Source: Streptococcus merionis DSM 19192 (GTDB lineage Bacteria > Bacillota > Bacilli > Lactobacillales > Streptococcaceae). From it: a stretch of DNA of 64,000 nucleotides. The stretch's first letter is position 1. Every line of letters starts with the position of its first letter. The stretch covers positions 1 through 64,000 of the forward strand of contig NZ_KB904561.1 of NCBI RefSeq assembly GCF_000380085.1. Direction: 5' to 3'. Position numbers and translations under genes: made by a program. Positions 35,776-45,980 of this stretch are shown here, piece after piece. The notes beneath the pieces were generated by a model, which had not been told where the DNA came from, did not search any database, and was given only the letters and a program-made list of their open reading frames with translations.

Positions 35776-36312
35776 CTAAAATAACAATGACAACTCACTC
35801 AGGCGTTTGATGACACTGAGTTTACGCATGGTCATACAAATTCCGAGTTGTTTTTCAAGGAAGTTAGTGTTTAATCGCTTCTTTTTAGCGTCACGAGGTA
35901 AGTACAGATAAAGGCATTCACTACCAGCAACAAACGTTTCATCTCCAAAATCCGTTTGAGATAAACCGTTTAATGCTTCAGTATCTAAATCATCATTCGT
36001 AAATACCAAGTGAATACGAGACAAATCATAGGTTTCATCAAAAGGATTTTCCTGAAAAGCCATTTCCAGTTGTGCGGGCGTTTTGATAATCACTGATAAG
36101 TCCGCTCCGATTTTCTCCAAAATGGTGTCGTGAACAAGTTTTCTAATCGTCTCATCAGACAAGGCTGTCTCTAAGATAACATTGCCGCTTTGAATATAAG
36201 TTTGGACATTGTCAAAACCAGCTTCTGTCAAAATTTCCGCCAGATAGGCCATCTTGGGAATGCGATTTCGACCAGTCGGCGTCACGCCGCGTAAGAGAAT
36301 AATTTTTTTCAT
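35776..36312 (-). CDS. DUF1697-family protein
   Basis: 178-aa member of the DUF1697 family, which has no established function. The family N terminus is recognisable (IILLRGVTPTGRNRIPKMAYL), as are VQTYIQSGNVIL and LYLPRDAKKKRL. It sits between the DJ-1-like gene and ksgA and appears inserted into an otherwise conserved rnmV-ksgA arrangement. Confidence 0.85.
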   Translation of the reverse strand: MKKIILLRGVTPTGRNRIPKMAYLAEILTEAGFDNVQTYIQSGNVILETALSDETIRKLVHDTILEKIGADLSVIIKTPAQLEMAFQENPFDETYDLSRIHLVFTNDDLDTEALNGLSQTDFGDETFVAGSECLYLYLPRDAKKKRLNTNFLEKQLGICMTMRKLSVIKRLSELSLLF

Positions 36313-36413
36313 AAGTTTTACCTAATGTGACTTTTCTTGATTTTGTAGAGATAATTCATCTCTATAGAACACATTCGGCCCTCATCACTACAGTATGATA
36401 CTAAAATAAACAA

Positions 36414-37043
36414 CTAGCGACTTTCCTGAGAAAGCGAAGCCATCAATTCACCATAATAAGCAGCATCTCCAGTTGAAAAATACTTGAACCAAGCCTCCAC
36501 TGTCTTTTCTGAATAGAGTTCTAAAGCTTCAATAATATATTTTGCCCACAGGAGCGACCCTGCTGAACTGGCCGTAATCAACTGACCATCACGAACAGCA
36601 ACAGTCTCTTGATAATAATCCTGCCCTCGATAGCGTTGACTCATTTGACTCAAGAAAAATGAAGCGTTGCTTGTATGAGGACATCCATCTAGTAAACCTA
36701 GGTTAGCCAAACCCAAAGTAGCACCGCAAATAGCAGCAACCAAGGCATCTTGTTGCAGAAGTTTTGATGCTAATGTCAAAACATCTGCCTGCTCTTTAGC
36801 CAACCAAGTATCACCGCCAATCAGCACCAAGGCCGCTACAGTCGTAACGTCTAGCTCATCCAGACTTAAATCTGGCACTAGGGTAATTCCACTGGCTGTC
36901 CTAATCGGAGCCTTTGTCCTCCCCACCGTCTTAAAAGAAACTTTGAACTTTTTTAACATGGCTTGCAAACTCAGCGCCTGCATCAGATAGCCATGTTCCC
37001 AATCTGCCATAGTATCTTGGACATACATGTACACAGTTTTCAT
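36414..37043 (-). CDS. DJ-1/PfpI (glutamine amidotransferase-like) family protein
   Basis: 209-aa protein of the DJ-1/PfpI superfamily. The nucleophile-elbow cysteine is in VAAICGATLGLANLG (C about 102), and YMYVQDTMADWEHGY at the N terminus carries a typical acidic residue. It may act as a glyoxalase or hydrolase, but the specificity is unknown. The ATG at 37043 has GGAGG eight bases upstream, whereas an earlier ATG at 37073 overlaps the rnmV end. It lies 33 bases after rnmV. Confidence 0.88.
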   Translation of the reverse strand: MKTVYMYVQDTMADWEHGYLMQALSLQAMLKKFKVSFKTVGRTKAPIRTASGITLVPDLSLDELDVTTVAALVLIGGDTWLAKEQADVLTLASKLLQQDALVAAICGATLGLANLGLLDGCPHTSNASFFLSQMSQRYRGQDYYQETVAVRDGQLITASSAGSLLWAKYIIEALELYSEKTVEAWFKYFSTGDAAYYGELMASLSQESR

Positions 37044-37076
37044 TTCATTTTCCTCCCTGATTCTCATATCCACTTT

Positions 37077-37646
37077 TTAATTTCTATAATTCTCCATCAC
37101 CTCTTCAACCTCACTCAAACTCACACCAAACAGTTCCAATCGTTTCAAGAGCTGCTTACCATTGCAATAGCCGACGCGCAGCTTTTCGCCTAGATATTCC
37201 CGGCGCTTGCGGCTGTCGTCTCCCATAAGAAGACCCAGGCGCATGAGATCGGATTTGGTAATGTCAAAGTGATTCTCATCGTCATAGTGTCCCAGCACAC
37301 CAGACAGAGCCTTTTGCAAATCGTCAAAGCCAGCGTGTTCGACACCGAGCGAACGACCTTTGGTCTTGGACTTTGGGACAGCTTCCCCGCGGTTGAGAAA
37401 GGCATGTTTGGCTGTCGGCACAGCCTCCATGATGAGCTTGCGAATGCGCTCGCCATTGTAATCAGGATCTGTAAAGACAATCACCCCGCGCAAGTCATTG
37501 AGTTTTTCAATACGCTCCAGATCTTCATCCGTGATGGCAGAGCCACGGGTTTCGTAAGTATCCACATCATAAAAACGGCGTAAATTAGCAGTGTCATCCT
37601 TGCCTTCTACAACCAGAATTTCTTGTATTTTTATTTTTTCTGTCAT
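37077..37646 (-). CDS. rnmV: Ribonuclease M5
   Basis: 189-aa Toprim-domain ribonuclease that matures 5S rRNA. The catalytic Toprim motifs are VVEGKDD (about 11-17) and VIVFTDPDYNGERIRKLI (about 54-71, the DxD motif). The length matches the family. A family 1 repeat separates it from tatD upstream, and it runs into the DJ-1-like gene. Confidence 0.95.
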   Translation of the reverse strand: MTEKIKIQEILVVEGKDDTANLRRFYDVDTYETRGSAITDEDLERIEKLNDLRGVIVFTDPDYNGERIRKLIMEAVPTAKHAFLNRGEAVPKSKTKGRSLGVEHAGFDDLQKALSGVLGHYDDENHFDITKSDLMRLGLLMGDDSRKRREYLGEKLRVGYCNGKQLLKRLELFGVSLSEVEEVMENYRN

Positions 37647-37678
37647 AACTTCTTATTTTTTGGCAATCATCCTTAAGT

Positions 37679-37870
37679 GGTTGGGACAGAGCACCATGAT
37701 GGCTTCGCCCACACTCCCAAAACATGTCATCGTTGAAGATTACGTATAAAAAATGTCTCAACCTTCTCTTTTTTATAGCAATAACAGATTGACGCAGTGG
37801 TTGATTGGAAGTCATAAACCCTTGCTACACAATCGTTAGTGGCCATCCTAATCAACTGTGCGGAGTTGGC
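37679..37870. repeat. Repeat family 1 copy between tatD and rnmV
   Basis: It begins TTGGGACAGAGCACCATGAT, then GGCTTCGCCCACACTCCC and ATCGTTGAAGATTACGTATA. It ends with hairpin arms ACGCAGTGGTTGATTGG and CCTAATCAACTGTGCGG. It covers almost all of the tatD-rnmV gap. Confidence 0.75.
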
Positions 37871-37884
37871 GCGCTTTGCTCCTT

Positions 37885-38658
37885 CTACTGTCCTAATCTA
37901 AAAATCCGTTTGGCATTTTGAGTTGTCATTTCTGCTACTTCCTCCGCACTGATTCCACGCAGTTCTGCAATTTTCTCAACCACATAGCGGGTATAGGCAG
38001 TCTTGTTTTCGCGGCCACGTTTTGGTACTGGAGCCAGGTAGGGAGCATCTGTCTCGACTAAAAGTTTATCTAGTGGAATTTCTTGAGCTACTTCATGCAA
38101 CTCCCCAGCTTTTTTAAAAGTGACCACGCCTGATAATGAAATCATCATCCCTAGCTCAATAAACTGCTCTGCCATTTCCCAAGAGCCAGAATAAGAATGC
38201 ATAATCCCACCGCAAGTGCCAACACCCTCACTCTTAATAATGGTATAAGTGTCCTCTAGGGCATCGCGGGTATGGACTACAAAGGGCAAATCCAATTCCT
38301 TGGACAAGCGAATTTGACGACGGAAGACATCTTCTTGAACATCCTTGGGTGCTGTCATCCAGTGGTAATCAAGGCCAATCTCGCCAAGGGCGATGACCTT
38401 TTTATGGACTAGGTGTTGACGAAGATAAGCTTCAACCTCGTCAGTGTAGCTAGCCGCTTCAGTCGGGTGCCAACCGATGGTAGCGTAAATCTGAGGAAAA
38501 CGCTCCGCCAACTCCAAAGCCTTTTCAATGGTCGGCCGATCAAAACCAACCACATTGTGATAGACCACCTCCATTTCGGTAGCCAAAGCCAATTCTTCTT
38601 CTTCTCGTCCTGTAAATTCTTCCACATTCAAGTGGGTGTGTGTGTCAAAAATTTCCAT
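37885..38658 (-). CDS. tatD: TatD-family metal-dependent deoxyribonuclease
   Basis: 257-aa TIM-barrel hydrolase. Metal-binding motifs are visible: FDTHTHLN at the N terminus, LGEIGLDYHW (about 94-103), FVVHTRDA and VETDAPYL (about 203-210). It is probably a DNase acting in DNA repair or quality control. The ATG at 38658 is the only good start but has no Shine-Dalgarno. A TACAAT box ends seven bases before it, so the mRNA may be leaderless. It follows the gapA terminator. Confidence 0.93.
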   Translation of the reverse strand: MEIFDTHTHLNVEEFTGREEEELALATEMEVVYHNVVGFDRPTIEKALELAERFPQIYATIGWHPTEAASYTDEVEAYLRQHLVHKKVIALGEIGLDYHWMTAPKDVQEDVFRRQIRLSKELDLPFVVHTRDALEDTYTIIKSEGVGTCGGIMHSYSGSWEMAEQFIELGMMISLSGVVTFKKAGELHEVAQEIPLDKLLVETDAPYLAPVPKRGRENKTAYTRYVVEKIAELRGISAEEVAEMTTQNAKRIFRLGQ

Positions 38659-38671
38659 GCTACTATTGTAA

Positions 38672-38698
38672 CACAAAAAGAGGGCCTAAGCCCTCTCA
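38672..38698 (-). terminator. Terminator of gapA
   Basis: Minus strand AGAGGGC-TTA-GGCCCTCT followed by TTTTTGTG, 8 bases past the gapA stop. This is a classical rho-independent terminator. Confidence 0.88.
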
Positions 38699-38705
38699 TT
38701 AGTCA

Positions 38706-39755
<1,050 letters not shown>

Positions 39756-39828
39756 TTAGAGGTTTCCCTCTAAGGTTATTGTGAAATAAGTCACTAAAAA
39801 TAATTCCAGTAAACTTTTCAACAATTCT

Positions 39829-39857
39829 ATTATATAACTTTTCAAGTGCTTTTGCAA
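39829..39857 (-). promoter_or_regulatory. gapA promoter
   Basis: Minus-strand TTGCAA (39852-39857), 17-base spacer, TATAAT (39829-39834). The leader is about 105 bases and contains TAGAGGGAAACCTCTA, a small hairpin, near 39757-39772. Confidence 0.75.
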
Positions 39858-39987
39858 GATTTTTTCACGAATCAAGCCCTCAATTACAGGGATTCAAAGT
39901 TATTCCAAAGCGGATAAATTGAACATATCCTAGGGACTCTGCCCGCTTTGCACTAATACACATCAAGTATCTTTCTACAAGCTCCCT

Positions 39988-40022
39988 ATACAAAAAATCC
40001 GAAGACAAGTGTCCTCGGATTT
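39988..40022 (-). terminator. Terminator of fusA
   Basis: Minus strand AATCCGAGGACA-CTTG-TCTTCGGATT followed by a T-run, just past the fusA stop at 40030. Confidence 0.85.
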
Positions 40023-40029
40023 CGGTGAC

Positions 40030-42111
40030 TTAAGCTTCACCCTTGTTTTTCTTGATAATCTCTTCTTGTACTGACTTAGGAACATCTTCGTAGTGGTCAA
40101 ACACCATCATGAAGGTACCACGTCCTTGAGTCGCTGAACGAAGGATGGTAGCATAACCGAACATTTCAGCAAGTGGCACATAAGCACGAACGACTTGAGT
40201 ATTCCCACGCGCTTCCATACCATCTACACGACCGCGACGAGCAGTCACGTGCCCCATAACGTCACCAAGGTTATCTTCTGGTGCAGTGATGGTTACAAGC
40301 ATCATCGGCTCAAGAATAACTGGCTGAGCTGTTTTCGCTGCTTCTTTAAGAGCAAGTGAGGCCGCAACCTTAAAGGCAGTTTCAGATGAGTCGACATCAT
40401 GGTATGAACCATCGTAAAGCTTAGCTTTCACATCGACCATTGGGTAGCCGGCAAGAACACCGTTAGCCATAGATTCGATAAGTCCTTTTTCAACAGCTGG
40501 TACGAATTCACGTGGAACCACACCACCGACAATGGCGTTCTCAAACTCAAATCCTTTACCTTCTTCGTTTGGTGTAAATTCGATCCAAACATCACCGAAT
40601 TGACCTTTACCACCAGATTGACGTTTGAAGAAACCACGAGCTTGTGTAGAAGCACGGAAGGTTTCACGGTAAGATACTTGAGGAGCACCAACATTTGCTT
40701 CAACCTTGAATTCACGTTTCATACGGTCAACAAGGACGTCCAAGTGTAACTCACCCATACCGGAGATGACTGTTTCACCTGTTTCTGGGTTTGTCTCAAC
40801 GCGGAATGTTGGATCTTCTTCGGCCAATTTTTGAAGGGCGATACCCATCTTATCTTGGTCTGCTTTTGATTTAGGCTCAACCATCAATTGGATAACGGGT
40901 TCTGGAACTTCAATTGACTCTAAGATAACTTTAGCTTTCTCATCAGTCAATGAATCACCTGTTGTGGTGTCTTTCAAACCAACGGCAGCAGCGATATCCC
41001 CTGCATAAACCGTTTCAATCTCTTGACGGCTGTTAGCATGCATTTGCAGAATGCGTCCGATACGTTCACGTTTTCCTTTTGAAGTGTTCAATACATAAGA
41101 GCCTGAGTTAAGGACACCAGAATAAACACGGAAGAATGTCAAACGCCCTACGAATGGGTCAGTCATAATCTTGAAAGCAAGAGCTGCAAATGGCTCTTCA
41201 TCAGATGCTGGACGTGTTTCTTCTTCGTCTGTATCTGGGTTAATACCTTTAATCGCTGGAATGTCAAGCGGACTTGGAAGGTAGTCAATAACAGCATCAA
41301 GCATCAATTGAACACCTTTGTTTTTAAAGGCAGAACCACAAAGCACTGGGAAGAATTCAACGTTGATCGTTGCTTTACGGATCCCTTCTTTCAACTCTTC
41401 ATTAGTGATTTCTTCACCTTCAAGATATTTCATCATAAGGTCTTCATCTGTTTCAGCAACAGCTTCAACCAATTTTTCACGGTATTCTTCAGCTTGTTCA
41501 AGATATTCTGCTGGAATGTCCTCTTCAAGGATATCTGTACCAAGGTCGTTAGTATAGATTTCAGCTTTCATCTTGATCAAGTCAATGATACCACGGAAAT
41601 CATCTTCAGCGCCGATTGGCAATTGAATTGGATGAGCATTTGCTTGCAAACGATCATGAAGTGTAGATACTGAGTAAAGGAAGTCTGCACCGATTTTATC
41701 CATTTTATTGGCGAAAACGATACGAGGTACACGGTACTCAGTTGCTTGACGCCATACTGTTTCAGTTTGTGGCTCAACACCTGATTGTGAGTCCAAAACA
41801 GTTACCGCACCATCCAATACACGGAGTGAACGTTGTACTTCAATCGTGAAGTCCACGTGTCCTGGGGTATCAATGATGTTAACACGGTGTTCATTCCATT
41901 GTGCTGTTGTCGCAGCAGATGTAATGGTGATTCCACGTTCTTGTTCTTGCTCCATCCAGTCCATCTGTGAAGCACCTTCATGTGTTTCACCGATCTTGTG
42001 GATTTTACCTGTGTAGTACAAGATACGCTCAGTTGTGGTTGTTTTACCGGCATCGACGTGCGCCATGATACCGATGTTACGAGTTTTTGCAAGTGAAAAT
42101 TCGCGTGCCAT
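40030..42111 (-). CDS. fusA: Elongation factor G
   Basis: 693-aa translation GTPase that drives ribosomal translocation. G1 is [15 protein letters not shown] (about 18-32), and DTPGHVDFT (G3) and NKMDKIG (G4) are present. The C-terminal domains include [18 protein letters not shown]. Length and codon bias are normal. It follows rpsG, but a terminator-like hairpin and three repeat units lie between them. Confidence 0.98.
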   Translation of the reverse strand: MAREFSLAKTRNIGIMAHVDAGKTTTTERILYYTGKIHKIGETHEGASQMDWMEQEQERGITITSAATTAQWNEHRVNIIDTPGHVDFTIEVQRSLRVLDGAVTVLDSQSGVEPQTETVWRQATEYRVPRIVFANKMDKIGADFLYSVSTLHDRLQANAHPIQLPIGAEDDFRGIIDLIKMKAEIYTNDLGTDILEEDIPAEYLEQAEEYREKLVEAVAETDEDLMMKYLEGEEITNEELKEGIRKATINVEFFPVLCGSAFKNKGVQLMLDAVIDYLPSPLDIPAIKGINPDTDEEETRPASDEEPFAALAFKIMTDPFVGRLTFFRVYSGVLNSGSYVLNTSKGKRERIGRILQMHANSRQEIETVYAGDIAAAVGLKDTTTGDSLTDEKAKVILESIEVPEPVIQLMVEPKSKADQDKMGIALQKLAEEDPTFRVETNPETGETVISGMGELHLDVLVDRMKREFKVEANVGAPQVSYRETFRASTQARGFFKRQSGGKGQFGDVWIEFTPNEEGKGFEFENAIVGGVVPREFVPAVEKGLIESMANGVLAGYPMVDVKAKLYDGSYHDVDSSETAFKVAASLALKEAAKTAQPVILEPMMLVTITAPEDNLGDVMGHVTARRGRVDGMEARGNTQVVRAYVPLAEMFGYATILRSATQGRGTFMMVFDHYEDVPKSVQEEIIKKNKGEA

Positions 42112-42146
42112 GAGGTTATGTTCTCCTATTTTTTTTGTTTACTTAG

Positions 42147-42163
42147 CTAGTATACCACAATGG
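42147..42163. other. 17-bp palindrome upstream of fusA
   Basis: TATACCACAATGGTATA has 7-bp perfect arms around CAA. It lies about 36 bases before the fusA start and overlaps a -10-like TATACT on the minus strand, so it could be an operator or part of a promoter. Confidence 0.4.
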
Positions 42164-42167
42164 TATA

Positions 42168-42196
42168 AAAACGGATAGGCAGAGGCCCACCCGTTC
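42168..42196 (-). terminator. Terminator-like hairpin between rpsG and fusA
   Basis: Minus strand AACGGGTGGGC-CTCT-GCCTATCCGTT followed by TTTTTATA. The stem has one mismatch. It would end or attenuate rpsL-rpsG transcripts before fusA. Confidence 0.7.
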
Positions 42197-42254
42197 TGTG
42201 TTTTTTAGATTGTGATCGAATTCTGAAACGAACTCATCATATCTTGTTTATATC

Positions 42255-42594
42255 TTAATTGAACTCGAGCTAAACGCTGGGTGAAAAAGATAGAGTTCAT
42301 TGTGTCCAAGAGACACCACATCACTTCCCTATTTTCACTGTGCGTTTTTAACGCCTTTTGCATCTTAAGTAGTTGAGTTCAGGCTACAAATGTCTGCCAA
42401 AAAGATAATTCTTCCTAGAGACTGAAGTCTCGTCATCAGAATTCCTATTTTGTCTAGCATTTGTTTTACGCCTTCACATCCTAATCGAACTCGAGCTACA
42501 ACTCACTGACAAAAAGATGAAACTCATTGATTGCAAAGCAATCTGCTTCGTTTCCCTATTTTGTCTAGGAGTTGCTTGACGCTCTCGTATCTTG
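42255..42594 (-). repeat. Three tandem units of hairpin repeat family 2 between rpsG and fusA
   Basis: Read on the minus strand, three units of about 113 bases follow the rpsG stop. They begin AAGATACGAGAGCG, AGGATGTGAAGGCG and AAGATGCAAAAGGCG. Each contains AAAATAGG, a variable self-complementary core (such as GCAGATTGCTTTGCAATC or GACGAGACTTCAGTCTC), then ATCTTTTT, and each ends AGCTCGAGTTCRATT or similar. The other copies in the window lie in the opposite orientation. The interval holds no gene. Confidence 0.8.
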
Positions 42595-42597
42595 TTC

Positions 42598-43068
42598 TTA
42601 CCAACGGAAGTGTGCAAATGCACGGTTAGCTTCTGCCATACGATGAGTGTCTTCACGTTTCTTAACAGATGCCCCTGTGTTGTTTGACGCGTCAAGGATT
42701 TCTTTTGCTAAACGCTCAACCATAGTGTGCTCACCACGGTTACGAGCAATTGTTACCAACCAACGAAGGCCTAGTGTTGTACGACGTTCTGGACGAACTT
42801 CAACTGGGACTTGGTAGTTAGAGCCACCGACACGGCGGGCACGTACTTCAAGGACAGGCATGATGTTTTCCATCGCTTGTTCGAAAACTTCAAGTGGCTC
42901 GTTGCCGGTAGCTTCTTTGATGTAGTCAAAGGCTCCGTAAACGATGCTTGTAGCTGTACCGCGTTTACCATCAAGCATTAGACGGTTGATCAAACGGGTA
43001 ACAAGTTGTGAATGATACAATGGATCTGCCAATACTTCACGTTTTGGCGCTCTATTTTTACGACTCAT
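42598..43068 (-). CDS. rpsG: 30S ribosomal protein S7
   Basis: 156-aa primary 16S-rRNA-binding protein of the small-subunit head. Family landmarks are [34 protein letters not shown] and [13 protein letters not shown] at the C terminus. The length is standard. It lies 19 bases after rpsL and is part of the streptomycin operon, which here lacks tuf. Confidence 0.98.
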   Translation of the reverse strand: MSRKNRAPKREVLADPLYHSQLVTRLINRLMLDGKRGTATSIVYGAFDYIKEATGNEPLEVFEQAMENIMPVLEVRARRVGGSNYQVPVEVRPERRTTLGLRWLVTIARNRGEHTMVERLAKEILDASNNTGASVKKREDTHRMAEANRAFAHFRW

Positions 43069-43087
43069 ATGTAGTTACTCTCCCTTC

Positions 43088-43501
43088 TTAGCCTTTTGGA
43101 CGTTTCGTACCGTACTTAGAACGGCCTTGTTTACGGTCGTTTACACCTGCAGTATCAAGCGCACCACGAACGATATGGTAACGTACCCCTGGAAGGTCTT
43201 TCACACGTCCACCACGGATAAGAACCACGCTGTGTTCTTGCAGGTTGTGGCCGATACCTGGGATGTAAGCAGTAACTTCAATAAGGTTGCTCAAACGGAC
43301 ACGAGCAAATTTACGAAGGGCTGAGTTAGGCTTCTTCGGTGTCATTGTTCCAACGCGAGTTGCAACACCACGTTTTTGTGGTGAAGAAACGTTCGTTGCT
43401 ACTTTGCGATGGCTGTTGTAGCCAACGTTCAAAGCTGGTGATTTAGATTTTTCTACTTTTGATTTACGCGGTTTGCGAACCAATTGGTTAATTGTAGGCA
43501 T
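43088..43501 (-). CDS. rpsL: 30S ribosomal protein S12
   Basis: 137-aa ribosomal protein of the decoding centre. The conserved [19 protein letters not shown] and [20 protein letters not shown] are visible, including the PNSALRK lysine at which streptomycin resistance changes occur elsewhere; here it is the susceptible-type Lys. The RBS is AGGAGAATGTAG. It has a strong promoter 140 bases upstream. Confidence 0.98.
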   Translation of the reverse strand: MPTINQLVRKPRKSKVEKSKSPALNVGYNSHRKVATNVSSPQKRGVATRVGTMTPKKPNSALRKFARVRLSNLIEVTAYIPGIGHNLQEHSVVLIRGGRVKDLPGVRYHIVRGALDTAGVNDRKQGRSKYGTKRPKG

Positions 43502-43641
43502 CTACATTCTCCTGTATATATTTTTTAATTTTGGTTGATAGAGCACTTGGTGACAGTCCCTATCGCGGTGTACTTTTGCAACATTTGTCAGCACGTCTCT
43601 GTACACTTTTGAGAGACCAAAAGTAAAAAGTACCGTCTTAT

Positions 43642-43670
43642 ATCATATCACGACAGTGGTATTTTGTCAA
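43642..43670 (-). promoter_or_regulatory. Promoter of rpsL-rpsG
   Basis: Minus-strand TTGACA (43665-43670), 17-base spacer, TATGAT (43642-43647). The leader of about 135 bases contains GTCTCT and AGAGAC, a short stem near 43594-43616. The remaining bases to the bglP stop (43897) hold no supported gene. Confidence 0.82.
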
Positions 43671-43896
43671 ATAGGACTTCCTTTCTTTTTTTACTTTTTC
43701 ACACTTTGTAACTTCCCACAGTAAGTTCCGTTTAATTATGAAATGTGGAGGATTAGTATGAAACGTCTTTTTCCCGCTTCTTAAAAGCTGTATTTCACAA
43801 GCGAAGGACTTTAGATTAATTAAGAGAACATTTTTTGGAAAGACTATTAACCTTACCTTGAAAAAGTGGAGGGCTGTGAATATAGGTGTTTAATCC

Positions 43897-45756
43897 CTAC
43901 TTTTCAATCACTGTCAATAACGGTTGGCCAAGCTTGATATTATCTACCGTTGCTGGTAAAACATCCATATAATCTGGAGAATTAGTAACAATGATGGCAC
44001 TGGTTAAATCATATCCCTGAGCTTCAAGATGTTCTCGATCAAACTGCAGCAAGGGCTGGCCAAGTCTAACTTCCTGCCCATTCTCAACTAAAACTGTGAA
44101 GCCTTGGCCGTCCAAATGGACGGTATCAATCCCCAGATGAATCAAGAGTTCTACTCCATCTTCTGAACGAATTGTCAAAGCATGCTTGGTCGGAAAGGTG
44201 GTCGTAACAATTCCCTGTACAGGAGACACAAGCTGATCTGATGTCGGCCTGACCGCTACTCCCTCACCCATAGCACCGCTTGCAAAGACAGGATCCGGCA
44301 TAGTTTCAAGAGGAAGCACCGTCCCCCCAAGGGGACTAAATATCGTATGATGACCAATTGGAATTTGTTTTGTGTCTTTATTAAGAGTGTCCGAAATCAT
44401 TTCCTTTTCCGTCTGGTCAGGAATTCTAACCAGCAAAGTCAAGATAAAGCCAGCTAGAGTAGCTAGAAGCATGGCAATGATTGATTGGAGAAAATTATTG
44501 ACATCTTGCCCATTGGGATCTACGAAAGTTGTCAAGGCAAAAATCCCCAAACCTCCCATATTATAAGCATGGATTGCCGTCCAACCAACAAAAGCCCCCT
44601 GAACAGCACCGCCAATGCTACTTAGAATAAAAGGCGTTCGAAGCGGCAAACTCAACCCATAAATAGCTGGCTCTGTCACACCGAAAAAGGCCGATACCAC
44701 CGATGGTAAGATTAAGTTCTTCTGACGTGGATTTTTTAGTTTAAATGCCAAAGCTAAAACGGAGCCAAACTGTGAAAAACTAACAAAGTTGATAATCGCT
44801 AAAATCGTCGAAAAACCACTGGACTGAAGCTGTATGGTCATAAGAGGAATCAAGCCCCAATGCAGACCAAACATGACTAATAGTTGCCACAAACCTCCCA
44901 AAACGGCACCCATCAAAACTGGACTAAATTGATAAATGAGATGAAAAAAATCACCAATCACATTTGACAAACCAATCATAGCTGGGCCAATTCCTAAAAT
45001 TGTCAAAGGAGCTACCACGATAAGTGTCAAGAACGGCACCATAAAATACTTGACCACATCGGGTACAATTTTTTTAAAAAATTTTTCAACCTGCGCTGCC
45101 AGAGCAACTGACATGATAATCGGCAAGACTGTTTGATAATAGCCGCCCGAGGGAAGGTAAATCGGAAATCCTAGAACTTCTGGTAGGCGATTGTCTGCAT
45201 TTAAACCAGGATACAAGAGAGTCGCTGCCAAAGCGATACCTGTAAAAAGATGCAGATTAAAATATTTTGTCGCACTAATCGCGATGACTATAGGGAGAAA
45301 TTGGAAAAACCCGTCACCGATAGCCTGAAGCAAGAGGTAAATACCGCTATTTTCAGCCGTAAGTCCACAAAAAGCCATAATCGCTACAACTCCCTTTAGC
45401 ATGCCTGTTGCAGCTAAGACGCCCAAGGCTGGTTGGAAAACAGCCGAAACCATCGTGATAAAACGGTCAGTTAGGCGAGTCGAGGGCGCGCTTGCTCTTA
45501 AATCACCCAAGGAAGAAATGCTAAGCAAAGCATCGTAGACATCTGCCACATGATTACCGATAACAATCTGATATTGCCCACCACCACGGACAATGGCTGT
45601 CACCTCTGGGTGAGTCTTGAGCATTTCTGTCTGCGCTTGGTTATCGTCTTTGAGCGTAAAACGCAATCGTGTTAGACAGTGGGTCACTCCTATGACATTT
45701 TTTTCACCACCGACCAATAGCAGCAACTCCTTGGCCAGATTCGTATATTTTTCCAT
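43897..45756 (-). CDS. bglP: Beta-glucoside PTS permease IIBCA
   Basis: 619-aa three-domain PTS transporter. The N-terminal IIB domain has its cysteine in GVTHCLTRLRF (about 24-34). The IIC membrane domain spans about 105-455. The C-terminal IIA domain (about 475-619) has its histidine in LLIHLGIDTVHLDGQGF. It takes up and phosphorylates aryl- or alkyl-beta-glucosides. It lies downstream of licT, as is usual. No phospho-beta-glucosidase gene follows: the next gene is rpsL with its own promoter. Confidence 0.96.
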   Translation of the reverse strand: MEKYTNLAKELLLLVGGEKNVIGVTHCLTRLRFTLKDDNQAQTEMLKTHPEVTAIVRGGGQYQIVIGNHVADVYDALLSISSLGDLRASAPSTRLTDRFITMVSAVFQPALGVLAATGMLKGVVAIMAFCGLTAENSGIYLLLQAIGDGFFQFLPIVIAISATKYFNLHLFTGIALAATLLYPGLNADNRLPEVLGFPIYLPSGGYYQTVLPIIMSVALAAQVEKFFKKIVPDVVKYFMVPFLTLIVVAPLTILGIGPAMIGLSNVIGDFFHLIYQFSPVLMGAVLGGLWQLLVMFGLHWGLIPLMTIQLQSSGFSTILAIINFVSFSQFGSVLALAFKLKNPRQKNLILPSVVSAFFGVTEPAIYGLSLPLRTPFILSSIGGAVQGAFVGWTAIHAYNMGGLGIFALTTFVDPNGQDVNNFLQSIIAMLLATLAGFILTLLVRIPDQTEKEMISDTLNKDTKQIPIGHHTIFSPLGGTVLPLETMPDPVFASGAMGEGVAVRPTSDQLVSPVQGIVTTTFPTKHALTIRSEDGVELLIHLGIDTVHLDGQGFTVLVENGQEVRLGQPLLQFDREHLEAQGYDLTSAIIVTNSPDYMDVLPATVDNIKLGQPLLTVIEK

Positions 45757-45930
45757 AAAACCTCTATCTTATTGATACTTAACAAAATTCGACATTTTAT
45801 TGTCAATCAGCACTTTCCAGCTCTTGAAGCGCCTCTGTGAGTCATGAATTCTTTGACAAGAATTAACATAAAATTGATAACAGGAAGATACTGGATATCG
45901 AAATAGAAGCGGTATCCATCTGTCACGATT

Positions 45931-45967
45931 TGAAAAATCCCCAGTCAGCTCAAAGCTGAAACCAGGG
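45931..45967 (-). terminator. Hairpin between licT and bglP (possible antitermination site)
   Basis: Minus strand TCAGC-TTTGA-GCTGA, flanked by CCCTGGTT and CTGGGG, is followed by TTTTTC. Such a terminator between licT and bglP is where a LicT-controlled antiterminator would act. I do not see a clear match to the known RAT consensus, so antitermination is unproven. Confidence 0.5.
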
Positions 45968-45980
45968 AAATGGTGATGCA

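Noticed and set aside
42255..42594. Second tandem array considered as CRISPR
   Set aside because: Whole units repeat with variable inner stems rather than short identical repeats with spacers, and single units occur elsewhere.
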